A DNA stretch of 64,000 nt from contig NC_088301.1 in the NCBI RefSeq assembly GCF_032854445.1, positions 21,323,808-21,387,807 of the forward strand, read 5' to 3'. Both the position numbers and the translations under genes were made by a program. Below the pieces are notes generated by a model. It was not told where the DNA came from and made no database searches. It saw only the letters and a program-made list of their open reading frames with translations. Source of the stretch: Liolophura sinensis. Its lineage: Eukaryota; Mollusca; Polyplacophora; Chitonida; Chitonidae. This document shows positions 24,640 through 36,200 of the stretch, in pieces (positions within the stretch are counted from its first letter, which is position 1; every line of letters begins with the position of its first letter).

Positions 24640-25035
24640 TCGATGCTTGTGTGAGACAAAGCCATGGAATTTTGTAACTCCCTGGACAAGGTCACTGAAT
24701 TTATCAACTCAAACTACAAAGTCACTGTAATTGGCATCTCTAACGATAAGGTCAATGAACTTGGCAACTCCAGAGACAAGCTTAAACATATTTGGCAACA
24801 ACAGAGAAAAGGTCACTGTACTTGGTAACTACAGATACAAGGTCGCTGTACTTGGCAACTACAGACACAAGGTCACTGTACCTGGCAACTACAGAGACAA
24901 GGTCACTGAGCATGGCAACTTTACAGACAAAGTCACTGAGCTTGGTAATTCCACAGACAAAGTCACCTAACTTGGTAACTTGACAAACAAGACCAAGGAA
25001 TTTGGCAACCAACTAGAGAGAAAACGTCAATGAAT
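24640..25035. repeat. 30-bp minisatellite
   Basis: Units of the type AAGGTCACTGTACTTGGCAA + CTACAGACAC, about 12 copies, best preserved at 24810-24960. The 30-bp period keeps frames open on both strands, giving spurious 76-79 aa ORFs. Confidence 0.94.
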
Positions 25036-25425
25036 TTCAAACTCCAGAGAAAAGGAAGTTAATAAAGATATGCATCATGTAAAAATCAATAACACTGAAG
25101 AATCTGCACTGGAAAACTGACATACACAGAGAACTATGCCTCTCTCTCTCAATCACTAATCCATGAAATGCAATAAGTTCCCTCCACCCATAAAACCGAC
25201 CACAATCATACAAGCCAAGCATCCTTGAGAAGGCCACAAGAAAAAAAAACAACCAAACAAATAAACAAACAAACAAAAGGTTGAATAAACCTAGACCATT
25301 TCTGAGGATATCAAAAATTTTAATTCCAGGATTTCTCATATGCTTAGTGCGTAATTAGCACGTGTGGGCATGCGACGTACCAGTGTGGACTTGTATCTAT
25401 GCCTTCTGAAGCCTAAAAAACTGAC

Positions 25426-25540
25426 CTTGAGTTTATGATGGAGAGCGACTTGAGAGCCAGGGTCAGCCAGTTGTCGGTCAGTCCCTCGATCTCCTGACGT
25501 AGTTGCAACCACTGTTCTCGTTTTTGTGGACCCAGTAACC
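25426..25540 (-). CDS. eya: eya exon 14
   Basis: The acceptor is gtgcttcaag|ggttac and the donor ctcaag|gtcagt. After completing Gly it reads [20 protein letters not shown], then [17 protein letters not shown]; the last two bases with the next exon give Arg. This helical insert of the EYA domain (NNVGGLLGP-x-KRE and EIExLTDxWLTxALK) is strongly conserved. Confidence 0.97.
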
Positions 25541-26082
25541 CTTGAAGCACAAAGAAAAAACAATGACATTATTGACATAATTTATTTACTACATTTTCAC
25601 AAAAATTAGACGTATATGCTAAAAACCAGCTTTCCTTGTGATAATGCTGGGTATGCAACCATGGTGATTGTCCACCACCCTTTTCCAGAGTCTTCGATTG
25701 ATTGTTTTCAACAATTTTCCACCAACTTCTAATGACTATTTTAAAAGGTTATTCCCACTCACTACTTACAGATGTTTTCCACTGATTTGCCTCTGACAGT
25801 GCTGCAACCTATTTTTTTTCAGTTGTTTCCTAAAATTTTCTAATTATTTTCTAAAACAAATTTTTATACACAGCCCAGTAAGTGCTCAACACCAATATTT
25901 AGTTACTTATTTATTTATTTGATTGACATTTTATGCTGCACTCTAGAATATTTCACTGATACAGCGGCAGCAAGCATCACGGGTGGGAGGAAACCGGGCT
26001 CAACTAAACATCAATATAAACTGTCCAGGAATTCACAAAGTTCAAATACTGAGTGAGATTTTGTTTGATGGTTTCTTCTTAC
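25541..26082 (-). other. eya intron with SINE fragment
   Basis: Holds a diverged family B SINE 3' part at 25906-26000 (TTTATTTATTTGATTGACAT, GAATATTTCACTGATACAGC, GGGTGGGAGGAAACCGGGC). Nothing else is recognised. Confidence 0.8.
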
Positions 26083-26243
26083 CTCCTACATTATTCCTAT
26101 AACTATTGTAGATTTCCTTTATCCTTCGGTACCTAAACGCCAATTTCCTCATCCAGTCCACACCCCCACGCACACCTGTTGCTAGGCACAAGTTGGCATT
26201 GTTGGCCGCTGCGTGAAAGCCGTCCGAGGCAAAGTTGTACGTG
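26083..26243 (-). CDS. eya: eya exon 13
   Basis: The acceptor is ttctctctctctag|cacgtac and the donor gtaggag|gtaaga. Codons read [20 protein letters not shown], then [20 protein letters not shown] and [13 protein letters not shown]. The [17 protein letters not shown] block is nearly invariant in EYA proteins. The phase-2 start completes Ser (ag+c). Confidence 0.98.
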
Positions 26244-26934
26244 CTAGAGAGAGAAAAACCATTCAATGTCATTTTGACTCGTACAATTTAGACCACCACA
26301 AATCTATGTAAACTTCCTGCATTAGGCTACTCTAATTTTATTTTGTGTTTTACAAGCAAATCGACATTAAAAAGAAAACAAAAATGGAAAAAAAATTGAA
26401 ACAAAAAATCCACCTTTCTTGTCAGATATTGATATTTTTACAATTTCCACTTTTTAAAATTTTAAAAATCATACAATCATGTCTTCAACAAGAAAAAATA
26501 ATTTGGACAATCCACATTTCCCACAAATGGGGCAATTTTCAAGTATTACATGTACTTTCATACCCTGCTATGATATTGGTAAATGACTTATTCTGCCTGT
26601 TAAACAGCTATTTAAATTGTTATTTTCTTGGTTACAATAAAAAAAAAAATCATGTTGTCTTTATTAATTTTTCCACTGACAAGATGTTAGACAACCTTAA
26701 AGGAAACATATTAAATAAGTGAATCTGTAACCAAAATTACCATTTTTTTTTGCATGACCTATCTTTAACCAGGGCTCTCTTGCCTTTGTTTACCACAGTG
26801 TAGTACCCATGGTTTCTTTGTCAAGTCAGTGAATTCTCATCTAATTGTAAGCTGTACTTCTGATTTCTTCCTTATCTTTATTTTTATGCATACCTTACAT
26901 TATGTACCTCAGTTTTCCTCAAGACAATACACAC

Positions 26935-28260
26935 TGCGCCTTGTTTATTTACAGTATTATATACTGTACGTTTACTGCAACACTGTGCAAGACAATGCAC
27001 TCCATCTTGTCTATTTTCATATTATATACTGTATGTTTACTGTAACAGTGTGCAAGACAATGCACTCCATCTTTTCTATTTTCATATTATATACTGTATG
27101 TTTACTGCAACAGTGTGCAAGACAATGCACTCCATCTTTTCTATTTTCATATTTTATAATGCATGTTCACTGCAACGTTGTGCATGACAATGCACTCCAT
27201 CTTGTCTATTTTCATATTATATGCTGCATGTTCACTGCAACAGTGTGCAAGACAATGCACTCCATCTTATCTATTTTCATATTATATACTGCATGTTCAC
27301 TGCAACAGTGTGCAAGACAATGCACTCCATCTTGTCTATTTTCATATTATATACTGCATGTTCACTGCAACAGTGTACAAGACAATACACTGCATCTTGC
27401 CTATTTTCATATTATATACTGTATGTTTACTGCAACAGTGTGCAAGACAATGCACTCCATCTTATCTATTTTCATATTATATACTGCATGTTCACTGCAA
27501 CAGTGTGCAAGACAATACACTCCATCTTGTCTATTTTCATATTATATACTGTATGTTTACTGCAACAGTGTGCATGACAATGCACTCCATCTTGTCTATT
27601 TCCATATTATATACTGTATGTTCACAGTAACAGTGTGCAAGACAATACACACTGGATACTGGATGTTCACTGTAACGGTGTGCAAGACAATACACACTTG
27701 TTTATTTACACATAATATACTGTATGTTCACAGTAACAGTATGCAAGACAATACACACTGCACACTGTTTATTTACACATTGTGTACAGCATGTTCACTG
27801 TACCTGAGGGCAAGACAATACACATTGCACCTTATTTATCTACACATTGTATACTGCATGTTCACAGCAACAATGTCCAAGACAATACCCACTGCATACT
27901 GTATACTGTATGTTCCCTGTAACAGTGTGCAAGACAATGCACACTGAGCTTTGTTTACTTACATATTATATACTGCATGTTCGCAGTAACAGTGTCCAAG
28001 ACAATACACACTGCATACTGTATGTTCACAGAAAGTGTCTAAAACAATACACACTTGCACCTTGTTTATTTACACATTATATACTGCATGTTCACAGTAA
28101 CAATGTCCAAGACAATACACACTGCATACTGTATGTTAACAGTAACAGTGCCCAAGACAATACACACTGCATACTGTATGTTAACAGTAACAGTGCCCAA
28201 GACAATACACACTGCACCTTGTTTATTTACACATTATATACTCCATGTTCACTCTGACAG
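26935..28260. repeat. 65-bp minisatellite creating a false 372-aa ORF
   Basis: GACAATGCACTCCATCTTGT, CTATTTTCATATTATATACT and GTATGTTTACTGCAACAGTG recur at an exact 65-bp spacing (26991, 27056, 27121, 27186) for about ten units. The array then degrades into shorter units of about 46 bp (CAAGACAATACACACTGCAT). 65 is not a multiple of three, so one frame runs through all three readings of the unit, a 65-residue superperiod. None of the readings has a stop, hence the open frame 26829-27947. It is on the strand opposite eya. Confidence 0.95.
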
Positions 28261-28825
28261 CATGCGACTATTGACTACTACAAGTACAGTAACAATTCCA
28301 GCCAAATAAATCACTTCGACACAGTAAAACATTGCAACACAAACAGATCCTCCTCTCACAAACTATTGGTGTTAACAAAACACCAGGCGAGCATTTCTCT
28401 CCTGGAGAACAATTTGTCTTGTGACAGATAACAAAGTCAGCAGAAGGTGGTTGAGCTATTTCTGGGTTTGACAGTATGATTAGTGGTGATATGCTCGGCT
28501 TGTAAACAGAATATGGTAGGCAGACTGTCAGGCCTGATTCTGCAAGGTGTTACATCAAACGTTTCTCTCTATGTTCATAAAACAAACATCTCTCTTTACA
28601 AATGCTATGATTTATATTACTCCACCTTCTTCAACTTTTTTTTTTGGCTTTGGTGTTATATTTCATTTTTGTTTTTTATGTTAGAACAAGGTTCAGACTT
28701 TTTTTTTTCAAAATGCAACACTGATGAGGTTTTTTCATAAAAATGTTGAAAAAAAGCACGGATTGCTAATATAAAATTTGTGCATTACAACATTGCCACG
28801 ATTCAGTACTGAAGTATATATTTGC

Positions 28826-29043
28826 TGTAATTCCTCCACCTTTTCACATGTGTGAAAAGGTGTTTATTCAAGCATATTCTGAAGGCATTATTCTGTGTTG
28901 ACTTATAAAATTATACTTTTTGCAAAGCAATGAAATTGGCCATTTCAACCATTGGAGTTTTGTCTCCAAAATCAAATTTAAAATGTGAATAAATTGCACT
29001 GAAAATTGCTCTTTCTTATGCTAAAAAGTTGAGGAATTAGGGT
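28826..29043. mobile_element. MITE-like element, family 2
   Basis: The left end TAATTCCTCCACCTTTTCAC is mirrored by the right end AAAAAGTTGAGGAATTAGGG. The interior shares AAGTGTTTATTCAAGCA-like, TTTGTCTCCAAAATCAAATT and TAAATTGCACTGAAAATTGC motifs with copies at 43272-43482, 48240-48462 and 49750-49923. Confidence 0.75.
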
Positions 29044-29126
29044 ACATAAATTTGAAGTCCTAATGTAGCCCCAGAGACCTTGTACTGTTGGCGAGTTCTT
29101 TTTTACTCGACACATGAAAAACTCAC

Positions 29127-29185
29127 CTTAGATCCTGACCATTATCATCTGAGGACACATCATCAATATGAACCTGATCACATTC
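29127..29185 (-). CDS. eya: eya exon 12
   Basis: The acceptor is ctcttcctcag|gaatg and the donor atctaag|gtgagt. The reading is [19 protein letters not shown], with AG completed to Ser by the next exon. At 59 nt it is one of the smallest exons but fully conserved ([24 protein letters not shown]). Confidence 0.97.
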
Positions 29186-32100
29186 CTGAGGAAGAGATAA
29201 ACATAAAGATAAAGAGGTTAACATGTCAGAGTTACTGACCGATCATGCATGACTGACTTACTTGACTGGTACAAATTTAAACAGTCTAATTGCAACAAGA
29301 ATAAAAAAAAAATTCCCCTTTTCATTTTTTTTCCCCTACCAAATATTATGAACATATTTTTATCACATGTCAGCGGGAATAAATCCTCTAGGGGCTTGTT
29401 CTATTCCTGTTTGAATTCTAATAAAATTTGTTTTTTAAAAAACGAAGGTGAAAATCAATACTAATGTTACTATAACTATCAGTACTATACAAAAGTAAAG
29501 TGAAGAAATATTTGAAGACTAAGCCACCATTTCAAGTAAGGATGGTTTGAGATTTTTTGCCTTTTTTTCATTTGTCAGGTAAAATGTTGCAGAGGACTAA
29601 GTCTCTTGGTGCTAGAAACCTGATTGTCCAGGTAGACAAAACATAATACCAAACAACAGTCTAGCACCTATAAATGGCCCCATAAAACACGAACAACATT
29701 CCAAATCATGTGTGGAATAAGCAAGACAATGCAAAGGATGACTGACCTTCAATTAGCTCAACTGCACACAAATTCAAACAGAGCAGTTGAAGAAGAACAA
29801 CTGAAAGGTTTCCGGGGGAAGGGGGGGGGGGGGGGGGGGTCCTTACATTTCAGAATGATAAAATGAGCGTTAACAAGTTGTATAACCAGTGTACAACTTA
29901 TGTAAACACCTTTCCCCAATAAAGAAACAAGATTAACACATCACTGCCTGTCAACAAACAAGTGTGGCTAATGAGAGAAAGTTTTAAGGTCAACTGTAAG
30001 GGAAATTTTGTCTAATAAGCAGGCCATCTGGGTTTTTAAGACCACCTAGTTTTTCATGCGTTAAATGTACTTCAGTTATATTGCAGGTCTTCATCCTAGA
30101 GCCAGGAACTGTCACTCTGCTATCTAGGTGCCGCTTAACTGAAGCATCAAGTTGAAGGCATCGAGAAGGACAAACAAGATTTATTTGATTGAGTTCCCTA
30201 GTACAAAGGCAGCCAGTTATTACCTGAGGGAAAAGTGGAGTGCATGGTGAAAAACCTTGATGATGGGTAGGTTACTGACAAACTTTCCCAAATATGGTAT
30301 ACAGATATACACACCATATTAGTGGTCTTCAATGAATGCCAGTCTGCAGTCATTTACTAGCATCACTGACCACTTACTGTCACCAAGGGCCCAATGAAGA
30401 ATTAATGAGAGAGGCAAAAGTACAAATTTCCTATCCAAGGCTGGGGATGAACCCATACTTTATGTGTCCTTGCCACTGAAAGACAAGTGGCCTTAATCAC
30501 TCCACCATATTCAGCTCCCCGCAAACATTGCAAACACAAAGACAGAACCTCCCCAACAACCCACATACCCTACCCCTTGTACCCTGTCTACACACAGACC
30601 TATTTTAATTAGCTGACTTTTACATGCTCAGTGAAGTTGAAAATTCTTCGTTCTGAAGTCTGGTTGGCTGACTTATGGAACAGAAGATTTATACGGCCAT
30701 GTCACAACCGCAGGGGCACTCTCCAGGTCAACCAATCATCAAAGCTAGTCAGCCTTACTAATTGAAATCGTATGTACCCTTTTTTCACCAGAGGTACAGC
30801 CTCAACTTTTAGTCATCATGTTTTACACCCTGTCCCAGCTGGTTTCACGCTAACCACCTGTCGCTACCCTTTCATAAGCACAGAATGTGCAATGCAACAC
30901 AATGAAGCTTTAAGAATCGTCTTTTTCATCATGTTTACAAGTGCACTACACTTGCTTAAACCTCATTCCAGATTTTTCGAGTCAAAGGCAGTTCCATGCA
31001 TGTCCACATACTATGTGTCTGTTTGTCTGTCTGACTGTCTGCCTGTCAACAACTTTACCAAAAAAGTTTTGCCTAGATCAGGAGGAAATTTTGTGCACAG
31101 TCTGGCACTGAGCCAAGGAGAAATCCATAAAATATTTGTGGTGATAGTTATCTCTGATCCAGATCCAAAAATTTTGTAAAAATTTCTTCACTATTGACAA
31201 ACAAGACAGAAATACAGAGTACTGTCCCTTTGTTTGTAGTGAACAAGAAAATTTGTACATTCAGCCAATTACTTATTTAATCACGTGACATTATAGATCA
31301 ACTGTGGCCTTTCCCAGCAAGGAGAAGCAAATGCAAATAATTTTCAAATTGCCCAGATGTATACATGATGACGTTTATACAGTTGGCACATCAGATTATT
31401 TTTTGGTTCATAACCTAATGACTTATGCACCTCTCTGCCTCCCACATACCTAACAACATAGCTAACAAAACAACTATTGGTCTATGACAATCTTTACAAT
31501 AACAGTTAAACACAGATATTATCCTCATGGCCCTTCATCCTTCTAAAACTTTCACTGTAGATGATCGCACCTCAATGAACAGAAAAAAATTCCTACAGTC
31601 GATTTTACCACATGATCCGACTTTTCAAAGCTAACAATGACTCGTATTTTAAGTGACAAAATACATCTAACTATTAATGTATGAAAATCTTTACAATTAT
31701 ACTTAAATATTATACTAATGGCTCTACATTGTTCTAAAACTTTTGTCACATCCAAAGTGCTTTAGAGGTAGTATGTGTATAGGCTACACTATTGTGCCAT
31801 GTCATTGTTTATAAGGCCACAGTGTGGCTTAGAAGCATATCTAGTTTCCAGGCCAAAACACCCAAGGCAGCAATAAATTTTAAACAGTAATGACTTCTTC
31901 AGAATCTCTTTTGTCTGTGAGTTAACTGGTGATGACACAAAACATAGCCTCATGAATAATGAACAGCAAGACAACAAAAACGGCAGTCCGGTGATCTTTT
32001 CATCCTGCCTAGGTAGTCACTTACTGGCAGACTACAAAATTGCAAGCAGCTTACCAACACACCTTTGGATATATGCGACTCATTGCCTTCCCTGATGGAA

Positions 32101-33535
32101 ACTGAGGAATGTAAGGAGGCCAAAAAACTGTTGAAATATTAACAGTAGCATCTATATTGTGCTTCTGTTGTCCTACGTCCCGTTTGCCACTTGTGTACAC
32201 ATCCTGGTTTATTATCCAGGTCTCGCCTAATACAGGGTAGAATCAACAGAGGAGAGGCTTTGGGCTGTAAAGCTGTGTTTAACCATAAGCTAGTAGAGTG
32301 GTTCTGTTTTCCTAAAGTTGACAGGTCTTTAATGTAGCTAAGACTAGTGTGTTTGTGCCGATATTTGTTTGCTGCCCCCAGACCCCCTCAGCAGTCTGTC
32401 TGCTGCAGCTAATACCTTCAGTGAACAGACAGGCTGGCGCTACAGAGTAAACACTCACTCAGGGACCCAATTGAGAAAACCTGCCCCGCACAATGCAACT
32501 TGGCTGGATTTCTGTCAAGTCAATTAAGAGATTCTTAGGGAGGGTCACATATTTGGAGGCAAGGGACAGGGAATTTCAGTCCAACCCCATCTGATTTCTT
32601 GCAAAGTCTTGGGATGAATACAGCCAGAAGTCGTTGTATTTAAATTAATTTACAGTGGACCAGTCCATGAGTATCCCCTCAGATGAGTGAGTGAGACCAA
32701 TGCAAAAATGAGGTTAGATCACAGGCCACATCTCCTAACAAATCATTGTTTACATCTGAAAATAAACCCATAAAACTAACCCATGCCACTTCATCTAAAT
32801 CTGTTGTCGGACTATAACCTGGTGTTTTCACAACAAACATGTAGCACGATTTGAAAATAAAACCTATAGACATGCGTATGAACGGAGACAACCTAGAACA
32901 CGACAGTACTTACATCTACATAGTTACTTTTGGAAAATCCAGTAAAAGGTAAAGATGAAACTGTCCATAACAATAACATGTACAGTTAATACTCTTAAAC
33001 CATCTTCACGCAATGAATGAACAAATTATGAGACCATCCTCTAACCTTGACACAAATCCCCCATTGACATAAATATAAAAACTCTGTACGTCATCAAACA
33101 CTGGTAATACCTGCACATAAACGAAGGAACAAAAGCTGCATTCTCCTGAGAAATGGCTTTTTGCAATTCTATACAACACAAGTGCACATAACTGCAATAC
33201 ATTAAGCAGGACATAATTTCAACATCCTTTATTCTATTGAATATGCCATTCAACAACAGCACTGTATTTTAGTGCAATATGCAATTTTGCAACAGCTGAG
33301 GACAGCACTGTAATCAAGTGTAATATGCAATTTTGCAACAGCCGAGGACAGCACTATATTCTAGAGTAATATGCAAGATTGCAAACAGCGGAGGATAGCA
33401 GTGTATTGTACTACAATATGCCAATTTGCCACAACCAATGGCAAAAGTATATCTTCTATAAAATGCCCTAAAAATTAAAAAAAAGGACAACAATAAATCT
33501 TACAGTAACAATACTGTAATTCAGTCTGGACTTAC
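29186..33535 (-). other. eya intron (4.3 kb)
   Basis: Contains a run of G (29819-29840), a repeat of about 50 bp (33241-33430) and no SINE body. Segment 32200-32620 is less AT-rich and non-repetitive, a possible regulatory stretch, but this rests on composition only. Confidence 0.7.
33241..33430. repeat. about 50-bp tandem repeat, four copies
   Basis: Units like AATATGCAATTTTGCAACAG + CTGAGGACAGCACTGTA recur four times with increasing divergence to the right. Confidence 0.9.
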
Positions 33536-33625
33536 CTCTAAATCATTGAAGAAGAGATGTAAATCTGCTAAATTAAATATCATCTCTTCTTTCCTAAGTC
33601 CCAGAGATACTGAGGCAGGAGGATC
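33536..33625 (-). CDS. eya: eya exon 11
   Basis: The acceptor is tctcttttcag|gatcct and the donor ttagag|gtaagt. Thirty codons in phase 0 read [20 protein letters not shown], then [10 protein letters not shown]. This matches the EYA stretch [30 protein letters not shown]. Confidence 0.97.
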
Positions 33626-35859
33626 CTGAAAAGAGACAAAGCATGTGAATCATTACATACAGCACGAGACATTATACAGTATTGTTCATTTATATTTTTC
33701 ACCTTTTCTATTCACTGTCGAAATCCACACTTTGAAATATATGACTTAGGTATCTGACTGCTGTAATATCACATTCCAAAATTTTTCAGTTATATCGAAG
33801 CTGGTTATTTTCATGAGTGGACAAAACCAGATTGCTCTTGGTGAACAATGAACCTTTGGCAAGTCACTGATCAACTTTCTTGCAAGTGATGTAGAGGTAT
33901 GCATAGAACACTGAGGAAAGATAAGTGGTCTTGAACAAACATTAAACGGCTTATTTTCACTGAGGCCCCATGAACAGTGAGCCAAAAACAAATGATGATT
34001 TAACATATATTTGTTCACAACATGCTTTTGTCCAAAATACAAACAGGGTCGTAAAGCAAAAGTTTCTTGTAGCAGTACATATAGTACCTTGGGAATTCAC
34101 TAATTTAAAATCATACTCATTTATATTTTAAGACATCAGGAATTTCCATACATGCAAGTTGACACAACAAAATGATGAAAACAAGATTGCATGCACGTGG
34201 AAGAATTGCTTAAAAACCTGCATTTAGAGAAGTCGTCAAATTACAACCCATATTAGTACTCTCAAATGGATAAATGCTGTATTAGACGTATACATTTACC
34301 CCAAAAATGCAGTTTGTTAGAGGCGCATTCCAGGTCACAAAAGTTTACTTCAGGTGCTGAAACTTTTCTAGCAAGAAGTTATCCCCAAACACCTTTTTTA
34401 AGACCAACAGTACTTTCAAAATCAGGCAAAATCACCACTCGGTTTTCAGTCATCAGCAAATTACAGGTCCCATGTATATAAAATAAAGTTTCTGCTTGTT
34501 TGAATGATGTATCAAATTTTGTTTCAGACAACCCTCTGATGGCTCTGACATTGTTAATGTTGCCTTTCACCCAGTGTGTATAGTATTTGCTTCGGCTACA
34601 AAATGCATCACAATTCACTGTTTCTCATGATTGGATTCTTTACTGTCATCTTTAACCATGATGAGTGATGATCTAAGAGAGCTGTGCACAGTTAAAAGAG
34701 GCCCATAATCCTTGTCTGATGAATCATGGGCGAACAGGGGGTCAAATGGTTTGGAGTATGGGGGAGTAACGAAGGAGAGATTGTGCCTGCCTGATGGGTC
34801 TCTTCCCCCTAGACGGCCATGTCACCTGCTAAGCTCCACCCACACATCACATGCACGATTACGAACAGTCAGTTGTGATAATTACATTTCTAGGGTGTAC
34901 CATAAGCAAAGTCTGCAAAGCGCGATTTGAGAGGAGTTAATAGCCAGGGAACTGAGCTGAGAGAGAGAGAGAGAGAAAACGTGACAGCGATGTCGTGTGG
35001 ACGTCCACTGGTGACCCTGCCTTGACCAAAACAACTCTGCCTGTCAACTCATGCAAATCTCAGCCCTGACAAGCGGTCCCCAAATCCCAACCAAATTTTA
35101 ACTCCATCAATTCTTTGGCACCTTTTAACAAAGTGAAACCTTATAACTGTTGTGGTTTGGGAAATCAGACAGTTCTGTCTTTTCCCTACAACCTGCTAGT
35201 CTCGCGGGCCAAGTTCCTTTCCAATTAACCTCGACCCCCCTAGGGAGAATCTGGTATCCTCTAGTCCCCCTCTTCCCAGCCTTTCCTAACCAGACTGCCT
35301 TAATACAGTGTCCAAATCACTTTCCTCGCGGACGCAAGATGTCCTCACCATGGACACAAACTGCATTAACTCCAAGCATTGAAGTTCCCACTCATGCATA
35401 AAGACTGCAAAGCTACTTTCAAGGAAAAAAACAAAAAACCCCCCCCAAAAAAACACATATCAAACAAAAGAATATAACAGTATCATCCTGACTCACACAT
35501 TAGTGTGTAGAACGTAATTATTCCTCATCCAAAAATTTTTTCGGAAATATAATTATTTCTTTATAATCTCATAACAATTGTATAATACAATACTTATGTT
35601 AATGTGTGTTGTTCAAATTTATGTTTGGTTAGCTTCTAGAATAAAAATTTATTCTGGCCAACAATAAAAAAAAAAAACAACAAAGAATAATCATCATGTT
35701 GAATTAAAATTACAAATTATATAAAGTGCACGTTTTCCAAGAATGATCACGCATGAGTGCAGGTGGCTGAATTACAAGGCCAGGTTAAAAGGCATTTAGC
35801 CAGTGGTTATGAAAGATTAAGTTGTAAGAGATTGGCAGAAGCGGTCAAGCCAAAGTGGT

Positions 35860-36200
35860 AGTGTTCACTTGGAAGGAAGAGCACACAATGGTGCTCAACA
35901 ATGGAGGAGATCACCGGCCCGGAAAATAAATTACCTCCGCTCACTTGTTGAAAAGTACAAGGAGTTAATCTGGCAGAATAATAGTGGAGAGAGAAAAGCG
36001 TCTTGTGTCCATGAGACAGCACAAGTGGTGGGCCCCCATTCTTATCTGATCACAGGAGCTGGGGTAATTGATTGAGTTGTAGAAATAATGGACCTTGATA
36101 AACCAACAATTAGTCCAGACTCTGTACACTTAATGGTTATTGATTTTTCTGGCCTCCTCTGGCTGCTTCTGCAGATCGGCCTGCCGGCTGGGTGACAGAT
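35860..36200. promoter_or_regulatory. candidate cis-regulatory element in eya intron
   Basis: Non-repetitive, balanced composition, with homeodomain-type cores: GGGGTAATTGATTGAGTTG at 36060-36078 (TAATTG and TGATTGA together), ACAATTAGTCC and CTTAATGGTTATTGATTTTT. Clustered TAAT and TGATTGA sites are typical of homeodomain/PBC-type binding, but motif density alone is weak evidence; no conservation could be tested. Confidence 0.25.

Larger units (their letters stand above)
22249..25425 (-). other. eya intron rich in tandem repeats
   Basis: Contains a 62/66-bp minisatellite (22400-23365), a MITE-like element (24393-24600) and a 30-bp minisatellite (24640-25035). The segment 23380-24390 has no repeat structure that I can define. 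Overlapping ORFs on both strands of the arrays are artefacts. Confidence 0.85.
26244..29126 (-). other. eya intron dominated by a 65-bp minisatellite
   Basis: Contains the array at 26935-28260 and a MITE-like element (28826-29043). Segment 26290-26900 is AT-rich without repeats that I can define; 28320-28800 likewise. Confidence 0.85.

Noticed and set aside
24731-25012. ORFs on both strands of the 30-bp repeat
   Set aside because: A 30-bp period without stops keeps frames open on both strands; no independent evidence of a gene.
26829-27947. 372-aa + strand ORF, the longest in the window
   Set aside because: It is entirely the 65-bp minisatellite plus flank, lies in an eya intron on the opposite strand, has no domain, and shorter parallel ORFs exist in the other frames.
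29819-29841. Poly-G run as a regulatory or quadruplex element
   Set aside because: A plain homopolymer, likely a mutable or poorly sequenced tract; nothing else supports a function.
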